Source: Leucaena leucocephala
Lineage: Eukaryota; Streptophyta; Magnoliopsida; Fabales; Fabaceae
DNA length: 64,000 nucleotides
Direction of reading: 5' to 3'
Assembly (NCBI GenBank): GCA_037074615.1
Contig: CM073527.1
Coordinates: 3,312,848-3,376,847 of the forward strand
This document shows positions 1 to 12,633 of the stretch, piece after piece. The notes under the pieces are model-generated. The model did not search any database. It was given only the letters and a program-made list of their open reading frames with translations, and was not told the origin of the DNA. Every line of letters starts with the position of its first letter. Within the stretch, counting starts at the first letter, position 1. The position numbers were made by a program, and so were the translations under genes.

Positions 1-198
1 CTCTTTATGCTTCTTCAATCTTTCCTCATCTTAAACCTGTGGAATTGGGATTTCATGGAAGGGGGTGAGATTTTTGGGGAAATCTCAGTAGCAAACGGAA
101 ACCATACAATATATGCAACTATATGCTTGATGTTACTATGTGTGTACTTAATGATCATGCTTGCATCATGATAACATACATGCTTCCATGTTACTTAA

Positions 199-1647
199 TG
201 TTGGAAATCGTGCCCTAGGGGACAATCATTGTCTTATGAACATTATTGATTTATGAATTTATTAATTGTGTTATCATATTATTTGCATGTTTACTGTGAT
301 GACCATCCTTGGATAATTCATGATCTTATCCTAAATGTCCCTAGTCAGTCATCTATGCAAGAGCAGAGATGAAATAAGACCAGTATGACTTTGAAAATAT
401 ATAGAGATATAAATCAAAGTCATAGGCACATGTAAGAGTATAAGGTGTCATAAGCTTCTCTCATATACAAACCATGTCACTATGCCCTTTGACCTGAGAT
501 CACCATAGATTCCTACATGACAAACACTTAGCTTTGACATAATCAAAAGTCACTTTTAACCGAGTGATCATAAAGACTATGTTCGGGCTTAGTGGTTTTT
601 CCTGCGGAGGAATGTGAATGGTCAAGATGGAATTTGTCCTTCACATTCGTAGAGAGATATTACTGGGCCCCTCAATGAGTGAGTCTGAGAAATATATGGA
701 CATACTGTAATGGAAAGGTAGTTCCATTTCAATAGTCAGACTACTCAGGGATTGAGAAAGTAATGGTCAAGAATAAGAGGATGACATTATCCATGCCTCA
801 TCTATGACCAAAATATCGCGTGACAGAAGGGACATTATATGGTTGTATAAAAGGTTACATCGTTTAACGATCCTCATATGATTTGGGTAGTCATTATATC
901 TTGCTAGAGACCGCTTGTGACTTGTAGGCCAGTATAGCAAATAGCCCACTGCCAACTTCATATAGGCCTATAGGGTCGCACACAAAATAGCCCAACACGA
1001 GCTATAATATCCAGATTCATTGAATCTAAGACATGTCCAGATTCAATGAATGATCCAAGGTGGATGTATATATTTATTTATATTTATATTCATATATATA
1101 TAAATTCGTATATATACATTATATATAAGAGATATATGAGATTTAATTTATAAGGATAAATTAAATCTCTATCATGTTTGAATTTGAAATTCAAATTGAT
1201 AGGATATCTCATATAAGAGACATTTATAAGATTTAATTTATAAGGATAAATTAAATCTCTATCACGTTTGAATTTGAAATTTGAATTGATAGGATATCTC
1301 ATATAAGAGATATTTATAAGATTTAATTTATAAGGATAAATTAAATATCTATCACGTTTGAATTTGAAATTCAAATTGATATGATATCTCAAATTTGATT
1401 TATGAGAATAAATCAAATACAGTTCAGTCTTAGCTTTATTTTTGACTCGTCGACTTCTTGCGATAGGAAACGGAGAATGAGCTGTGGAGAGAAGCTGTGA
1501 ACGTCATGATCAGAAGCTGTGGAAGTCGCTGAGGAACACTGAGGGTAATGCTTTTTCCCACTTGACTTAAACACATACGGTAGATCCTGGCAAGGAATGG
1601 AAAAAATTTTAAATTAATTTCCGCTGCGTGTCTTCTAATTCCTTACA
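199..1647 (+). mobile_element. Solo LTR, family C (probably Ty1/copia)
   Basis: A 1,449-bp insert runs from TGTTGGAAAT to CCTTACA and is flanked by the 5-bp duplication CTTAA (194-198 and 1648-1652). The uninterrupted site is visible in the other T1 LTR near 5960. There is no internal region, PBS or coding sequence, so this is a solo LTR left by LTR-LTR recombination. The end carries TTTCCGCTGCG, a form common in copia LTRs, but the superfamily call is an inference. Compared with the copy at 6992 it lacks about 380-440 bp around 1436. Confidence 0.88.
1111..1390. repeat. 90-bp tandem repeat, about three units, inside solo LTR
   Basis: The word ATATCTCATATAAGAGA recurs with a 90-bp spacing (AGGATATCTC at 1201 and 1291, with one unit before). 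Each unit holds two inverted repeats: AGATTTAATTTA facing TAAATTAAATCT, and TTTGAATTTGAAATTCAAA. The ORF across it is a by-product of the period being a multiple of three. Confidence 0.85.
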
Positions 1648-2972
1648 CTTAATTATAACATATGGCCATAGTATGAAAAGAAACAGAGTATTACTTAATC
1701 ATACATGCCTCACATCATCAAGGTAAGAAAACATTACATAAAACATCCAAGCAGTATAAGCATACAAGTATGTAAGTTTACTACCTGGCGTGTAGCCTTT
1801 CCTTCTAGCTCTTAGCCTTGTCTCTAAGGTCCCTTCTTCTCATAAGTTAGAGCCTATACATAGCATAATAATATCTTTATTATTATCCAGTATAACTCTA
1901 CTTACTCATGCTTAACTTTGGGTAATATCCTTAATATGACATTCCCCTGGCTTTCTTTCTACCTTTAGCTACCTTTATTAATAGAGATATTTCTCTATTC
2001 TAACTATTAAGAGAAATCCTCTACTTTATTAGAGCAGGGACTAGATAACTTACTTACCTCATTCCTAAGCTCTGCCCAGTCCCTCAGCTCCTTAGACTAC
2101 TCTTGGCTCTGCCAGAACTCCTTCCTTTCTTTCTCTTCCTTCCTTTCTCTCTTTCTCTCTTATTTCTCTTCTTTGCCTTGCTCTTGGCTGTGGGAATGAA
2201 GTGAGGGGGAAGGGTCTATTTATAGGTGAGTGAAGGTGGAATGAATGGCTCATATCGAATCGTGATGATTGGCTCAGATTGCTTGCTTCCTTAAGAAGCT
2301 TTGCCTGCATCATCACGATGACATCATCCTCCCTGATGACTCACCAATATGATATCATCCAAGGACACCTCAGGGGGTATGTGGCTCAATTGGTAGGGCC
2401 TTTAGGATACCTCACCAGCTAACTAAGCCTCTCTAGAGAATTCTATAGCCTTTTCCTGAAATGAGCGGCCGAGATTGTGCCACGTGTCCCTCTTACTTTT
2501 TCTTCTTTTTCTAATCTCATGACAAGTGTCCTTAACTTTTCTTCTTTTCCTGTAATAATGCCATGTGGTGCCTTGTGGGTCCCTTTTATGTCACCTCATG
2601 ATTCCAGATTACTTTTCCCAGTTCTATCTTTGACCGGGTCACTTTACTTTATTGAAAAAGTACTAAAGCAATATTTTAATGCTTCTTGGGCCCACATCCC
2701 TCTTGGGCTACATTTTTGGGCTTTAAAATGTCATCTTGGGTTTCTAACCACCAAGCCCAAGCACTCTGGTGGCTCGGTTCCCAAGAAACACCTCTTACTT
2801 TTCCATTATGCCCACAGGGACTTTCACTATTTTCCCTGAATTTTCACTTTTTTACAGTTTAGTCCCTAAACATAATCTTTATACTTCTGGGACTCTTGCA
2901 TAATAGGGTCTAATAGCCTTCCTTTTTCAGGATACATACTGGGCTTCTAGGCATAAAAATTAGGATATGACA

Positions 2973-3025
2973 TTTCTCCTCCCCTTAAAATAAATTTCGT
3001 CCTCAAAATTTGTGGGTCAAACCTC
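2973..3025 (-). other. Polypurine tract and pol-tail remnant of T1
   Basis: Read on the minus strand, GAGGACGAAATTTATTTTA is followed by AGGGGAGGAG and then the LTR start TGTCATATCC. A GAGGACGAAATTT stretch followed by a G-rich purine tract just before the 3' LTR is a hallmark of Tekay/Del-type chromovirus elements. It primes plus-strand DNA synthesis. It fixes the orientation of T1 as minus. Confidence 0.75.
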
Positions 3026-5259
3026 TATTCATTCTTTTATAAATAGTTTCCTTTGGGGAGAATGTCCCTTTCATTTCATAATAATTTCTTAACTTTCTTA
3101 GCCCTTCTTAACTTTCCTTACTTATCTTACATAACTTCGTGCATCTATGCCAAACTTTTATGGCAATTACACCTTTTTCATATAACTGTATTCTATCTTT
3201 ACTCTATCTTAGACCCTCTTCTTTGGGTCTTTACTAGCCTCTTCATCTCTTGATCCTTATATGAAGGATCTATCTACTCATACTTTTCCATTCTCAAAAC
3301 ATATGGGGTTCTCTTCTCTATTCCTCAGGCAAACTTCTACAAAACATTTTGGATATTAGCACTCAGACTTGAACTTGGACTCCATCTCCATAAGGGTAAA
3401 CTAAGTTCATTCTGTATATAATATAGGCTATAAGTTTTCTAGATCAACTCGTGAAGCTCCTTACCTTAACTTCGTCTTTGGTACTCATCTTTCTAGAGAG
3501 ATACTGTACTTTTCTCATTTCTTCATGGCTCCTTACTTTCTTTAGGCTAGGTCTAACAGTGACCTTGGGATCAAACTACGATCAACTGTAAGCCTCTTCA
3601 AAATCTAACTGTGACTCTGAAGCTGTTAGGATCTAACTATGACCCTTGAGCCATGCTAGGATCTAACTGCGACCCTCCAGAATCCTCTGTGATTCTATTG
3701 TACTGTATCATCATCTCTGAAAGATCTCATCCAACAGACTAAGTTATAAGGTTAACTGCTTCCACTTGTTGATAACTCAATTTTTTTTAAAATACGTTCA
3801 ATAGCCCATATTATTTACCAACACTTTACTTATTTTCTCTCTTACTCAGGAGTTCCTTATCATCTTTCTTACTCTGTTGTGGCTTACCAATTATGGTCTA
3901 ACTACCTGCCATTGCATTCAGTTGCTATGGCCTCATCATAACTTCTCATTTCAATCTATGCTCTAACTGCGAGCCATTTGAACTATGCTCTAACTGCGAA
4001 CAATCTGATCTAACTCTTATCTGAAGAGTGATTTGAACTCATATGAATCTAGCTCTATCTGAGAACCATCTCTTCATTGTTATCTTTTGCTCTTTCTGTA
4101 TAACATTTCTTTTGATAGAGTTATAACACTACCACCTTCTTGGTACTTGCTGTAACCCTAACATACTGTATTCGCAAGTCTATAGAAATACCTAAGTAAT
4201 CCCAATCATATTGTAACATTTGTCCCACTTACTGAGACTGTCTACCATTCTGGGTACATTCTTATTGCATATTGTATGGTATGTGAGTAACATAACTTTC
4301 TCAGCATATACTCTACCTTGCATATACTGCATGAAGGGAGTATTCATAGCATACTCTAATATGCGTGTCATCATATGACAACTGTAAGGAGATACAACTA
4401 TCCATCATAACTCATGGCAATATAAGCTATATCATCATCACATAAATTTGCTCAACCATCCATCATACGTACACTGCAATTGAACAATTAACTAAACTTT
4501 AGAATATTCTTTCCTCTATCATATCATCTGCCAGATTCCAAACATTCATTTAGGAACCTGAAATAATTACTCATTTAACTTATGCTACCACATTACCCTC
4601 TTACTAGGGTATATACTCAACCCTTCATTACTCTATCTTACTCTTGGTTATTGCTCTTTCTTAAATTGGGGAGTCTCTTTATCTTTGAAACTGTAGCTAC
4701 CTTTCTCTCTATCTGTCTTAGTCTGCTCTAGACTAGATTGTGGTTCCTCTATCTTGGGAATATAAGCTTTCTATCTATTAATCATCTTATCTCTAACTAT
4801 TGATTCTTTTGTTTAGGAAACATTAGCGAACATATTCTTTCGTAATGTAGATTTACTCACATAGAGGATCTACTTCTGAACATCGTCTTAACTAATCTTT
4901 CATATCTCATTTCTTTATAATAACTGGCTTGATTATGCTTTGTACCAATCCTCCAGTTGATTAACTTCAACCAAGTTGGTAGCTTCATTATCATCACCAC
5001 TGTAACGTCTAGCAGCTTCCCTTGACTTGGGACTTGTCAGCTTATATCTCTATCCATAGAGAAAACTACTCCCCAGACGTTATCCTGCTTAGTCCAGCTG
5101 TATCGTGCTAAGAAACACGAGACCTCGACGGTAACGGCTGACTAAGACTCCGCTTAAGGTATGGGGTATTGTCTTATCTATCTGGGTGTCACTGTCTCTG
5201 AGTAGTGAACACCATCCCCATATTTTCTACTAGGGGAGAACCTCTTAGTTCAAATCTCT

Positions 5260-5395
5260 AACTATACCAGAGCATTACTGAGCCAAAACCTTCTGTTCTA
5301 TACCAGAATCTTATGCTCAGTGCTAGAACCCTTTGCTCTATACTAGAACCCTCTTGATTCTGTACCAGAACCTTCTACTCTGAGTAGAATCCTCT
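5260..5395. repeat. Degenerate short repeat (TACCAGAACC type) next to the PBS
   Basis: Variants of ATACCAGAACC recur near 5263, 5301, 5323, 5342, 5363 and 5386, about 20 bp apart in the right half. On the minus strand they resemble the GGTATCAGA core of the tRNA-Met primer site. They may therefore be slippage copies of the PBS neighbourhood. Confidence 0.5.
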
Positions 5396-5396
5396 A

Positions 5397-5410
5397 CACT
5401 AATATAAAAA
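5397..5410 (-). other. Decayed primer-binding site of T1 (tRNA-Met type)
   Basis: Immediately left of the LTR end (5411), CACTAATATAAAAA can be aligned to CTCTGATACCAAAA, the complement of a tRNA-Met primer site, with 10 of 14 matches. Two of the differences are transitions. The position is right for a minus-strand element; the match alone is weak. Confidence 0.4.
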
Positions 5411-6991
5411 TGAAACATCCCTATTTTCTTACATCTTAGGGACCATTCAATAGCATTTGGAACCACTTCTAGGCCATTGAAGTCAAATCATACAATCTGA
5501 AATTTTACTCCTAGCGATACTGTTCACTGTGTAAATTCCAGCAGAGTGACCTGACTTCAAAAAATCATAACTAATTCTAGAAAAATTGAAACAAAGTAGT
5601 TCAAATTGCTACACGAAGCTAACTTAATGGGTTTAGAGGAAAAAATAACTCGTTGACCATGCCTTGACCAAGTCAACATCAGTTAATGTCCGAAGTTTAC
5701 TGTTCATCCTGCATTTTTCCCTGATTCCAGCATTTTGGTCCCAACTTTGTACTCTCCAATCCCTAGCTTCTCTTCATGCTTCTTCAATCTTTCCTCATCT
5801 TAAACCTGTGGAATTGGGATTTCATGGAAGGGGGTGAGATTTTTGGGGAAATCTCAGTAGCAAACGGAAACCATATAATATATGCAACTATATGCTTGAT
5901 GTTACTATGTGTGTACTTAATGATCATGCTTGCATCATGATAACATACATGCTTCCATGTTACTTAATTATAACATATGGCTATAGTATAAAAAGAAACA
6001 GAGTATTACTTAATCATACATGCCTCACATCATCAAAGTAAGAAAATATCACATAAAACATCCAAGCAGTATAAGTATACAAGTATATAAGTTTACTACC
6101 TGGTGTGTAGCCTTTCCTTCCAGCTCTTAGCCTTGTCTCTAAGGTCCCTTCTTCTCATAAGTCAGAGCCTATATATAGTATAATAATATCTTTATTATTA
6201 TCCAGTATAGCTCTACTTACTCATGCTTAACTTTGGGTAATATCCTTAATCTGACATTCCCCTGGCTTTCTTTCTACCTTTAGCTACCTTATTAATAGAG
6301 ATATTTCTCTATTCTAACTATTAAGAGCAATCCTCTACTTTATTAGAGCAGGGACTAGATAACTTACTTACCTTATTCTTAAGCTCTGCCCAGTCCCACA
6401 GCTCCTTAGACTGCTCCTGGCTCTGCCAGAACTCTTTCCTTTCTTTCTCTCTTCTTTCTCTTCTTTGCCTTGCTCTTGGCTGTGGGAATGAAGTGAGGGG
6501 GAAGGGTCTATTTATAGGAGAGTGGAGGTGGAATGAATGGATCAGATCGAATTGTGATGATTGGCTTAGATTGTTTGCTTCCTCAAGAAGCTTTGCCTGC
6601 ATCATCACGATGACATCAACCTCCCTAATGACTCACCATTATGACATCATCCAAGGACACCTCAGGGGGTATGTGGCACAATTGGTAGGGCCTTTGGGAC
6701 ACCTCAGTAGCTGACTCAGCCTTTCTAGAGAATTCCAAAGCCTTTTCCTGAAATGAGCGGCCGAAATTGTGCCACGTGTCCCTCTTACTTTTTCTTCTTT
6801 TTCTAATCTCATGACAAGTGTCCTTAACTTTTCTTCTTTTCCTGTAATAATGCCATGTGGTGCCTTGTGGGTCCCTTTTATGTCACCTCATGATTCCAGA
6901 TCACTTTTCCCAGTTCTATCTTTGACCGGGTCATTTTACTTTATTGAAAAAGTACTAAAGCAATATTTTAATGCCTCTTGGGCCCACATCC

Positions 6992-8878
6992 TATTGGAAA
7001 ATGTGCCCTAGGGGCCAATCATTGTCTTATGAACATTATTGATTTATGAATTTATTAATTGTGTTATCATATTATTTGCATGTTTACTGTGATAAACATC
7101 CTTGGATAATTCATGATCTTATCCTAAATGTCCCTGGTCGGTCATCTGTGCGGGAGCAGAGATGAAATAAGACCAGTATGACTTTGAAAATGTATAGAGA
7201 TATAAATCAAAGTCATATGCACATGTAAGAGTACAAGGTGTTGGACCGACCCGCTATGAGAGAGTTGCATGGGTCACGTCATAATCTTCTCTCATATACA
7301 AACCATGTCACTATGCCCTTTAACATGAGATCATCATAGATTTCTACATGACAAACGCTCAGCTTTGGCCTAGTCAAAAGTTACTTTTGACCGAGTGATC
7401 ATAAATACTATGTTCGGGCTTAGTGGTTTTTCATGCGGAGGAATGTGAATGGTCAAGATGGAATTTGTCCCTCACATTCGTAGAGAGATATTACTGGGCC
7501 CCTCGATGAGTGAGTCTGAGAAATGTATGGCCATACTGTAATGGAAAGGTAGTTCTATTTCTATAGTCAGACTACTCAGGGATCGAGAAAGTAACCGGTC
7601 AGGAATAGGAGGATGACATTATCCACGCCTCATCCATGACCAAAATATCACGTGACAGAAGGGACATGATATGGTTGTATAAAAGGTTACATCGTTTATC
7701 GATTCTCATATGATTTGGGTAGTCGTTATGTCTTGCTAGAGACCGCTTGCGACTTGTGGGCCAGTATAGCAAATGGCCCACTGCCAACTTCATATGGGCC
7801 TACAGGGTCTCACACAAAATAGTCCAACACGAGCTATGATGTCCAGATTCATTGAATCTAAGACGTGTCTAGATTCAATGAATGATCCAGGGTTGATGTA
7901 TATATTTATTTATATTTATATTCGTATATATATAAATTCGTATATATATTATATATAAGGGATATATAGGATTTAATTTATAAGGATAAATTAAATCTCT
8001 ATCACGTTTGAATTTGAAATTCAAATTGATAGGATATCTCATATAAGAGATATTTACAAGATTTATTTTATAATGATAAATTAAATCTCTATCACGTTTG
8101 AATTTAAAATTCAAATTGATAGGATATCTCATATAAGAGATATTTACAAGATTTAATTTATAAGGATAAATTAAATCTCTATCACGTTTGAATTTGAAAT
8201 TCAAATTGATAGAATATCTCAAATTTGATTTATGAGAATAAATCAAATGCAGTCCAATCTTATCTTTATTTAAATTAAATAAATAGGTGAATTAAATCTG
8301 TGGGACGGATTTAATATAAACATTATTTATTTAATTAGTTTCTTATCAAATTATAGAATATGTGATATTGTATTCAGAATTAGTATAGACTAATTCCAAA
8401 ATCCAATTCGGTTGAGAAAAACGTAGAGCATACTATATATCCGATTTTAGGAGCTACGTTTTGAACACAACACATAACACAAAAGGGGCCGAACAGAATC
8501 TGCAAAAGGTTTGCAGATAAGAAACTGATGAAGTAGAGACGGAGAGGACGAACTCTTGAGAAAGCCTTGGAGGGACAGGAGACGCTAGCACGTCGTTTGT
8601 GGTTGGAACGCTGTTCGTGTGGATACCAATAAAGGAAGACGACCTGAGGAGTCGACTTCTTGCGATCAAAAGGAGAGCACGAGCCGCGGAGAGAAGCTGT
8701 GGACGTCTCCTTACGATCAGAAAGAGATCACCAGCCGCAGAGAGAAGCTGTAGAAGTCGCTGAGGCACACTAAGGGTAATGCTTCTTCCCACTTGACTTA
8801 AACACATACGGTAGATCCTGGCAAGGAATGGAAAATTTTTTAAATTAATTTCCGCTGCGTGTCTTCCAATTCCTTACA
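6992..8878 (+). mobile_element. Solo LTR, family C, longer copy
   Basis: A 1,887-bp insert from TATTGGAAAA (first TG now TA) to CCTTACA is flanked by CATCC at 6987-6991 and 8879-8883. The empty site CCCACATCCCTCTTGGG is present at about 2690 in the other LTR. It keeps a middle section (about 8270-8640) missing from the copy at 199. It has no coding region. Confidence 0.9.
7951..8215. repeat. 90-bp tandem repeat, three units, inside solo LTR
   Basis: AGGATATCTC occurs at 8031 and 8121, and AGAATATCTC at 8211, a 90-bp period identical to that at 1111-1390. Both arrays therefore predate the two insertions. Confidence 0.85.
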
Positions 8879-9156
8879 CATCCCTCTTGGGCTACATTTT
8901 TGGGCTTTAAAATGTCATCTTAGGTTTCTAACCACCAAGCCCAAGCACTCTGGTGGCTCGGTTCCCAAGAAACACCTCTTATTTTTCCATTATGGCCATA
9001 GGGACTTTTACTATTTTCCCTAAATTTTCACTTTCTTGCAGTTTAGTCCCTGAACATCATCTGTATACTTCTGGGACTCCTACATAATAGGGTCTAGTAG
9101 CCTTCCTTTTTCAGGCTACATACTGGGCTTCTAGGCTTAAAAATTGGGATATGACA

Positions 9157-9481
9157 TGATGAGTAAAGACCATTGGTCACGACAAGAAGCTCCAGAGCTA
9201 TTAGGTCACAATGAGTCCAAGCCATAGGATGTGACTAATGTATAAGTAGATCAGGTCATGACATAATATGACTTATGGTAGTAACTAAAGAACATAGAGC
9301 TATCAAGTTTTGAGGAGCAAGTGAAGATGGCCGTGATTAAATTTTATAGAGAATGAGTCACGACTAGCCAGCACTTAGGCTGCGACTAGATTACATAGAG
9401 GCTTGATGACAAGAATGAAGATGATGACCTCACTAAAGTTTATTAGTTACGGGTTTGGCACATGATGCAAGCAAGCCAAAC
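9157..9481. repeat. Remnant with GTCACGAC-type motifs
   Basis: This 325-bp stretch lies between two LTRs and has no ORF. It contains GTCACGAC near 9176 and 9357, GTCATGAC near 9253, and further one-off variants. It looks like a decayed piece of the palindrome array seen in the Athila-like elements, and is the sequence into which T1 inserted. Confidence 0.45.
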
Positions 9482-12400
9482 TGTCATATCCTAATTTTCC
9501 CTATATATATACTACTGATAGTGGAAATAGGTTTGGAAAGGATTATGACGATGATAAGAAGAAATAATAAAGGTTAAATGAGTCTTGAAGAAAGAGAGGG
9601 ACCTAAACGAAAATTAGAAAAGCTTAAAGGCTAAAAGTTAAAGTAGAAACAAAAGTTGGGCCAAAAGTGGTATTTTCTAAAAGTTTAGGGACCTAAATAT
9701 AATTAAGCAAAAAGTCAGGGACCTAAATATAATTATGGAAAAGTCAGCCAGAAAAGGCTTAGAGCTGCCTGGAAGTATTCTAGTCCCATATTTCATCAGT
9801 AAATAGAGAAAGTTATGCTGGTTAATCTAGCATAATACAAAAATTTTATTAGGGTTCTAGATGGTGGATATTTATCTGATAATCTAAAAGTTATTTGAAA
9901 TTTTATTAGATCTCATGGACCTCAAGTATAAGCTTCACAGGAAGGTGTGTCCCATGACATCAGATGTAATGAATCTGACAAAACCCTAGAAGGAGCTCTG
10001 TATGAAAAGTTATCCCCATATTAGTGAATTTTGACGGGAGTTTGAGAACACCCGTGATCCAATTATGAAACTTAGCAGTAAGTAAGCCTGGATAGAATAA
10101 GCTCAGATAAACTCATATATAGGCCTATGATGACACCAAGGAGGGCCCAAAACCCATGACATAAGTTTATCAGTAGAAGGGGCTAGTGTTCAGGAAAAGT
10201 GTGAAATTACAAAAATGCCCCTAATGACTATATTGCACCAGTGATGGATAGAGGGCATTTTGGTCATTCAGGACAGGATAAAAACATAGGATATAGTGTA
10301 AATATGATTAGTTAGAGCTAGTATAGGCCCTGAGACAGTACAAAGAGTGGTGAAATGACAATTATGCCCTTGGGGTTAATATAGTGCTAGAAAGGACGCC
10401 AAGGGTATTTTAGTCATTTCTCAAGGGATGGATAGCAGATAAAAGCTCAGTCTAACAATGTCAATGGTATGAGAAACTTAGACATTAATTTCCAGAACAT
10501 AATACATATCATAGAATATTATAAAAATTAGGAACAGAAAATAATCTGGTTTTTGTGAAACTGCTCTGATCGGTACCAAACTAGACTGAAATTTTTCCTA
10601 TCAGTATATTTAACTTTTTCCATCCAAACATGGCCCTAATGATGTCATGGATGATGAAAATACTTAGCCTTCTAGGGCAAGATTGTTTAAAGAATGAATA
10701 TGGACCATTAGACCAAATAGTAACCAAATCAATCTTGGCCATCCATTTCCACTCAAATTTTTCTATAAATATCCCCTCATTTCATACCACTTTTGGTAGC
10801 CTTGAGAACCATGGGGAAACTCTTGCAAAATTTACATTCAACCAAGAAAGAACCACACAACTTGGAGCACAAAGTAAGGTAATCATCTCCCTTTTTCTTG
10901 AGCTTTATTCTAGCAAGTTAGCTCTTGATTTTAAGCGGTCTTTGTGCCATATTTCCCTTGGGTTTGCTGCTGGAAGTGCTATCCATATGTGGTTAGAATA
11001 TGATTTTTTATGTTATGGATAGTTTAGATAAGCTTAAACAAGCTATAATCAAGTGGTATATATAAGCTTGGAAATTCAAGTATACATGAAGTTAGGGTTT
11101 TGTGTTCATGGCTACTACTATGTGTGATACTGTTCATATATTGGAATTTCATGATTTTGATGCTTCCAATGAGTTTAAAATAGAAAATTGTGTGTGGATA
11201 AAGTATGAAAACAAGTATTGGGAGCATTAGAATCAAAATGTGATTTTTTGGAGAAATCAAGGGTTGCTTCAGTTTAGCACAAAAGCTTATGATGTGATTT
11301 GAGTTTAGAAATTCTAGCTTCATATTTGTATTCTTCATGAAAAATTATGTGGAAACCATTTATTTTGGAAAGATGGAAGTATGAAACATAAAATAGAAAA
11401 AGAATGGAAACTAGTGAAAACCTAGTCTTGGTTTTGTATTCAAGTTGAGTTGTAACTTGATATTACTTTGTAATGACTAGGTTTTGAAATTTGTGAAAGA
11501 AGGAAACCATCTCAAGAAGGCTTTGACAATGATAGCTAAGAGGTAGCAAGAATACCTAACTATAGTTCATGTTTGCTTAATTGTTTGCTTGCTTGTTGAT
11601 TGTGATGTTTGGTTGAGCATAAAATTGTGTCATCATGTTGATGATGAAGTATGAATGATTGCAACTCCTTCCAAGTTATTTCATGATAACATGCATGTTA
11701 GAGTTTGCTTATGTACCATTATGAAGTAGCTCCCATCTCATGATAACATTTAAGCATCCAATTAATCATGCATGATATTATGGTTTGTGTAACTTGCTAT
11801 TGGAATTTTCATGAAATCTCATTCCTCCCATATGCATAACCATGTTATAGGTACTGGAATTTCTCATGGAAAGAGGGTAAGCATAGATGGATAAACTTGT
11901 ATAATAAGTTACATGAGTTACTTGACACTATGGAAGCATATTTTGGAATGTATATTGTATGTTCATATGTTGGTGTTTTGAGGTAGTAACCTTTAGACAA
12001 TGTTTACAATATCTTATTCAACGAGTTTGAACTTGAAATTTGGTATGGTTATAGTTAAGATATAGAGCTTTAAATGAACACCAAGAACGCCTCAATTGGA
12101 TAAGTATTTGATTTGTTGTGATTTTGTAAAATTAAAGTTAAAATCTGGAATAGGGAAAAGGTAAGCAATTGGAGGCAGTAACGTTCCAACATTAATTTCA
12201 TATAGTAAACGAATGAGTTTTTCTATGAACTTTTATGAGCTTAAATAAAACGTCTATAGCTTCAAATCCATAGGTAACACGGTTCATTTGGATAAGTAAC
12301 GAAAGAGAAATAAATTTTTGAAATTAAGGCAAAAAAACTGGAAGTTCTAGATTTTACCAAATAAACAGTATTTTTGAACGAATAAACTAATTTCATTAAG

Positions 12401-12630
12401 ACAATGGAACCTCAGTTTTATATTTTTCCCTCAAATTTTAATGAAAGAGCTTTCATTAGAAATTGAAACCAACCTATTTTGATTTTTCTAGAATTACTAA
12501 ATGAATAGTAATATGAACAATACTCGAGAGCAATTCTTTTGAAAATGGATGTTTCCAAAGCAAATGATCATGTGATTGGTCCAATGACTTCTAAATAACT
12601 ATAATTGAGGTTAAAAATAAGGATGAGACA
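9482..12630 (+). repeat. 5' LTR of a T2 Ty3 element
   Basis: A 3,149-bp LTR begins TGTCATATCC and ends GGATGAGACA, followed directly by a tRNA-Met primer site. It matches 19916-23216 and 26042-28086. The long LTR, TGTCATATCC start and tRNA-Met primer fit a Tekay/Del-like chromovirus, but no T2 coding sequence is left to confirm this. The ORF at 10630-11022 lies in the LTR and is not conserved in the other copies. Confidence 0.8.
10764..10770 (+). promoter_or_regulatory. TATA box of T2 LTR promoter
   Basis: TATAAAT sits in a conserved block, followed by a pyrimidine-rich CCCCTCATTTC. The same block is at 21171 (TATAAATACCCCCTCATTTC) and, weakened to TTTAAATACC, near 26725. Conservation across LTR copies supports a core promoter for element transcription. 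Confidence 0.55.
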
Positions 12631-12633
12631 TTT

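Larger units (their letters stand above)
1..2972 (-). repeat. 3' LTR of T1 element, left end outside window
   Basis: Position 1 aligns with 5770 and the match runs to 2972, where it ends TGACA, exactly as the copy ending at 9156 does. Read on the minus strand it begins TGTCATATCC. Immediately beyond 2972 is a purine tract on the minus strand, so this is the 3' LTR of a minus-strand Ty3 element. About 360 bp of it lies left of the window (the counterpart of 5411-5769). A solo LTR at 199-1647 interrupts it. Small ORFs inside it are shared with the other LTR and do not look like genes. Confidence 0.85.
2973..5410 (-). mobile_element. Non-coding internal region of T1 (LARD-like)
   Basis: These 2.4 kb lie between the two T1 LTRs. 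I see no gag, protease, RT, RNaseH or integrase motif on either strand, only short scattered ORFs. The region has degenerate short repeats: ATCTAACT-based words at 3603, 3631 and 3661 and again around 3960-4015, and an ACCAGAACC series at 5260-5395. Long LTRs with a PBS and PPT but no coding capacity fit a large retrotransposon derivative moved in trans by an autonomous relative. Confidence 0.7.
5411..9156 (-). repeat. 5' LTR of T1 element, split by a solo LTR
   Basis: It runs from TGAAACATCC to ATGACA, so it is TG...CA on both strands. Without the 1,887-bp insert and its 5-bp duplication the LTR is about 1,854 bp. It matches 1-2972 throughout, including the GTTTAGTCCCTGAACAT stretch near the right end. 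The flank at 9157 begins TGATG; the partner duplication lies outside the window. Confidence 0.82.

Noticed and set aside
1090..1416. 108-codon ORF with repeats (also 7875-8246)
   Set aside because: Produced by a 90-bp AT-rich tandem repeat whose period is a multiple of three.
2092..2316. Paired ORFs starting MMMQAKLL (also 6321-6608)
   Set aside because: Antisense to nothing coding and present only because the LTRs are duplicates; frames end differently.
2477..2839. 120-codon ORF repeated at 6769-7011
   Set aside because: Lies in both T1 LTRs, so its conservation is explained by LTR identity; no domain, and the second copy is cut by the solo LTR.
10630..11022. 130-codon ORF in T2 LTR as a gene
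   Set aside because: Not open in the homologous positions of the copies at 19916 and 26042.
9482..12630. Solo LTR
   Set aside because: A tRNA-Met primer site and a short leader follow it, so it is a 5' LTR of a truncated element.
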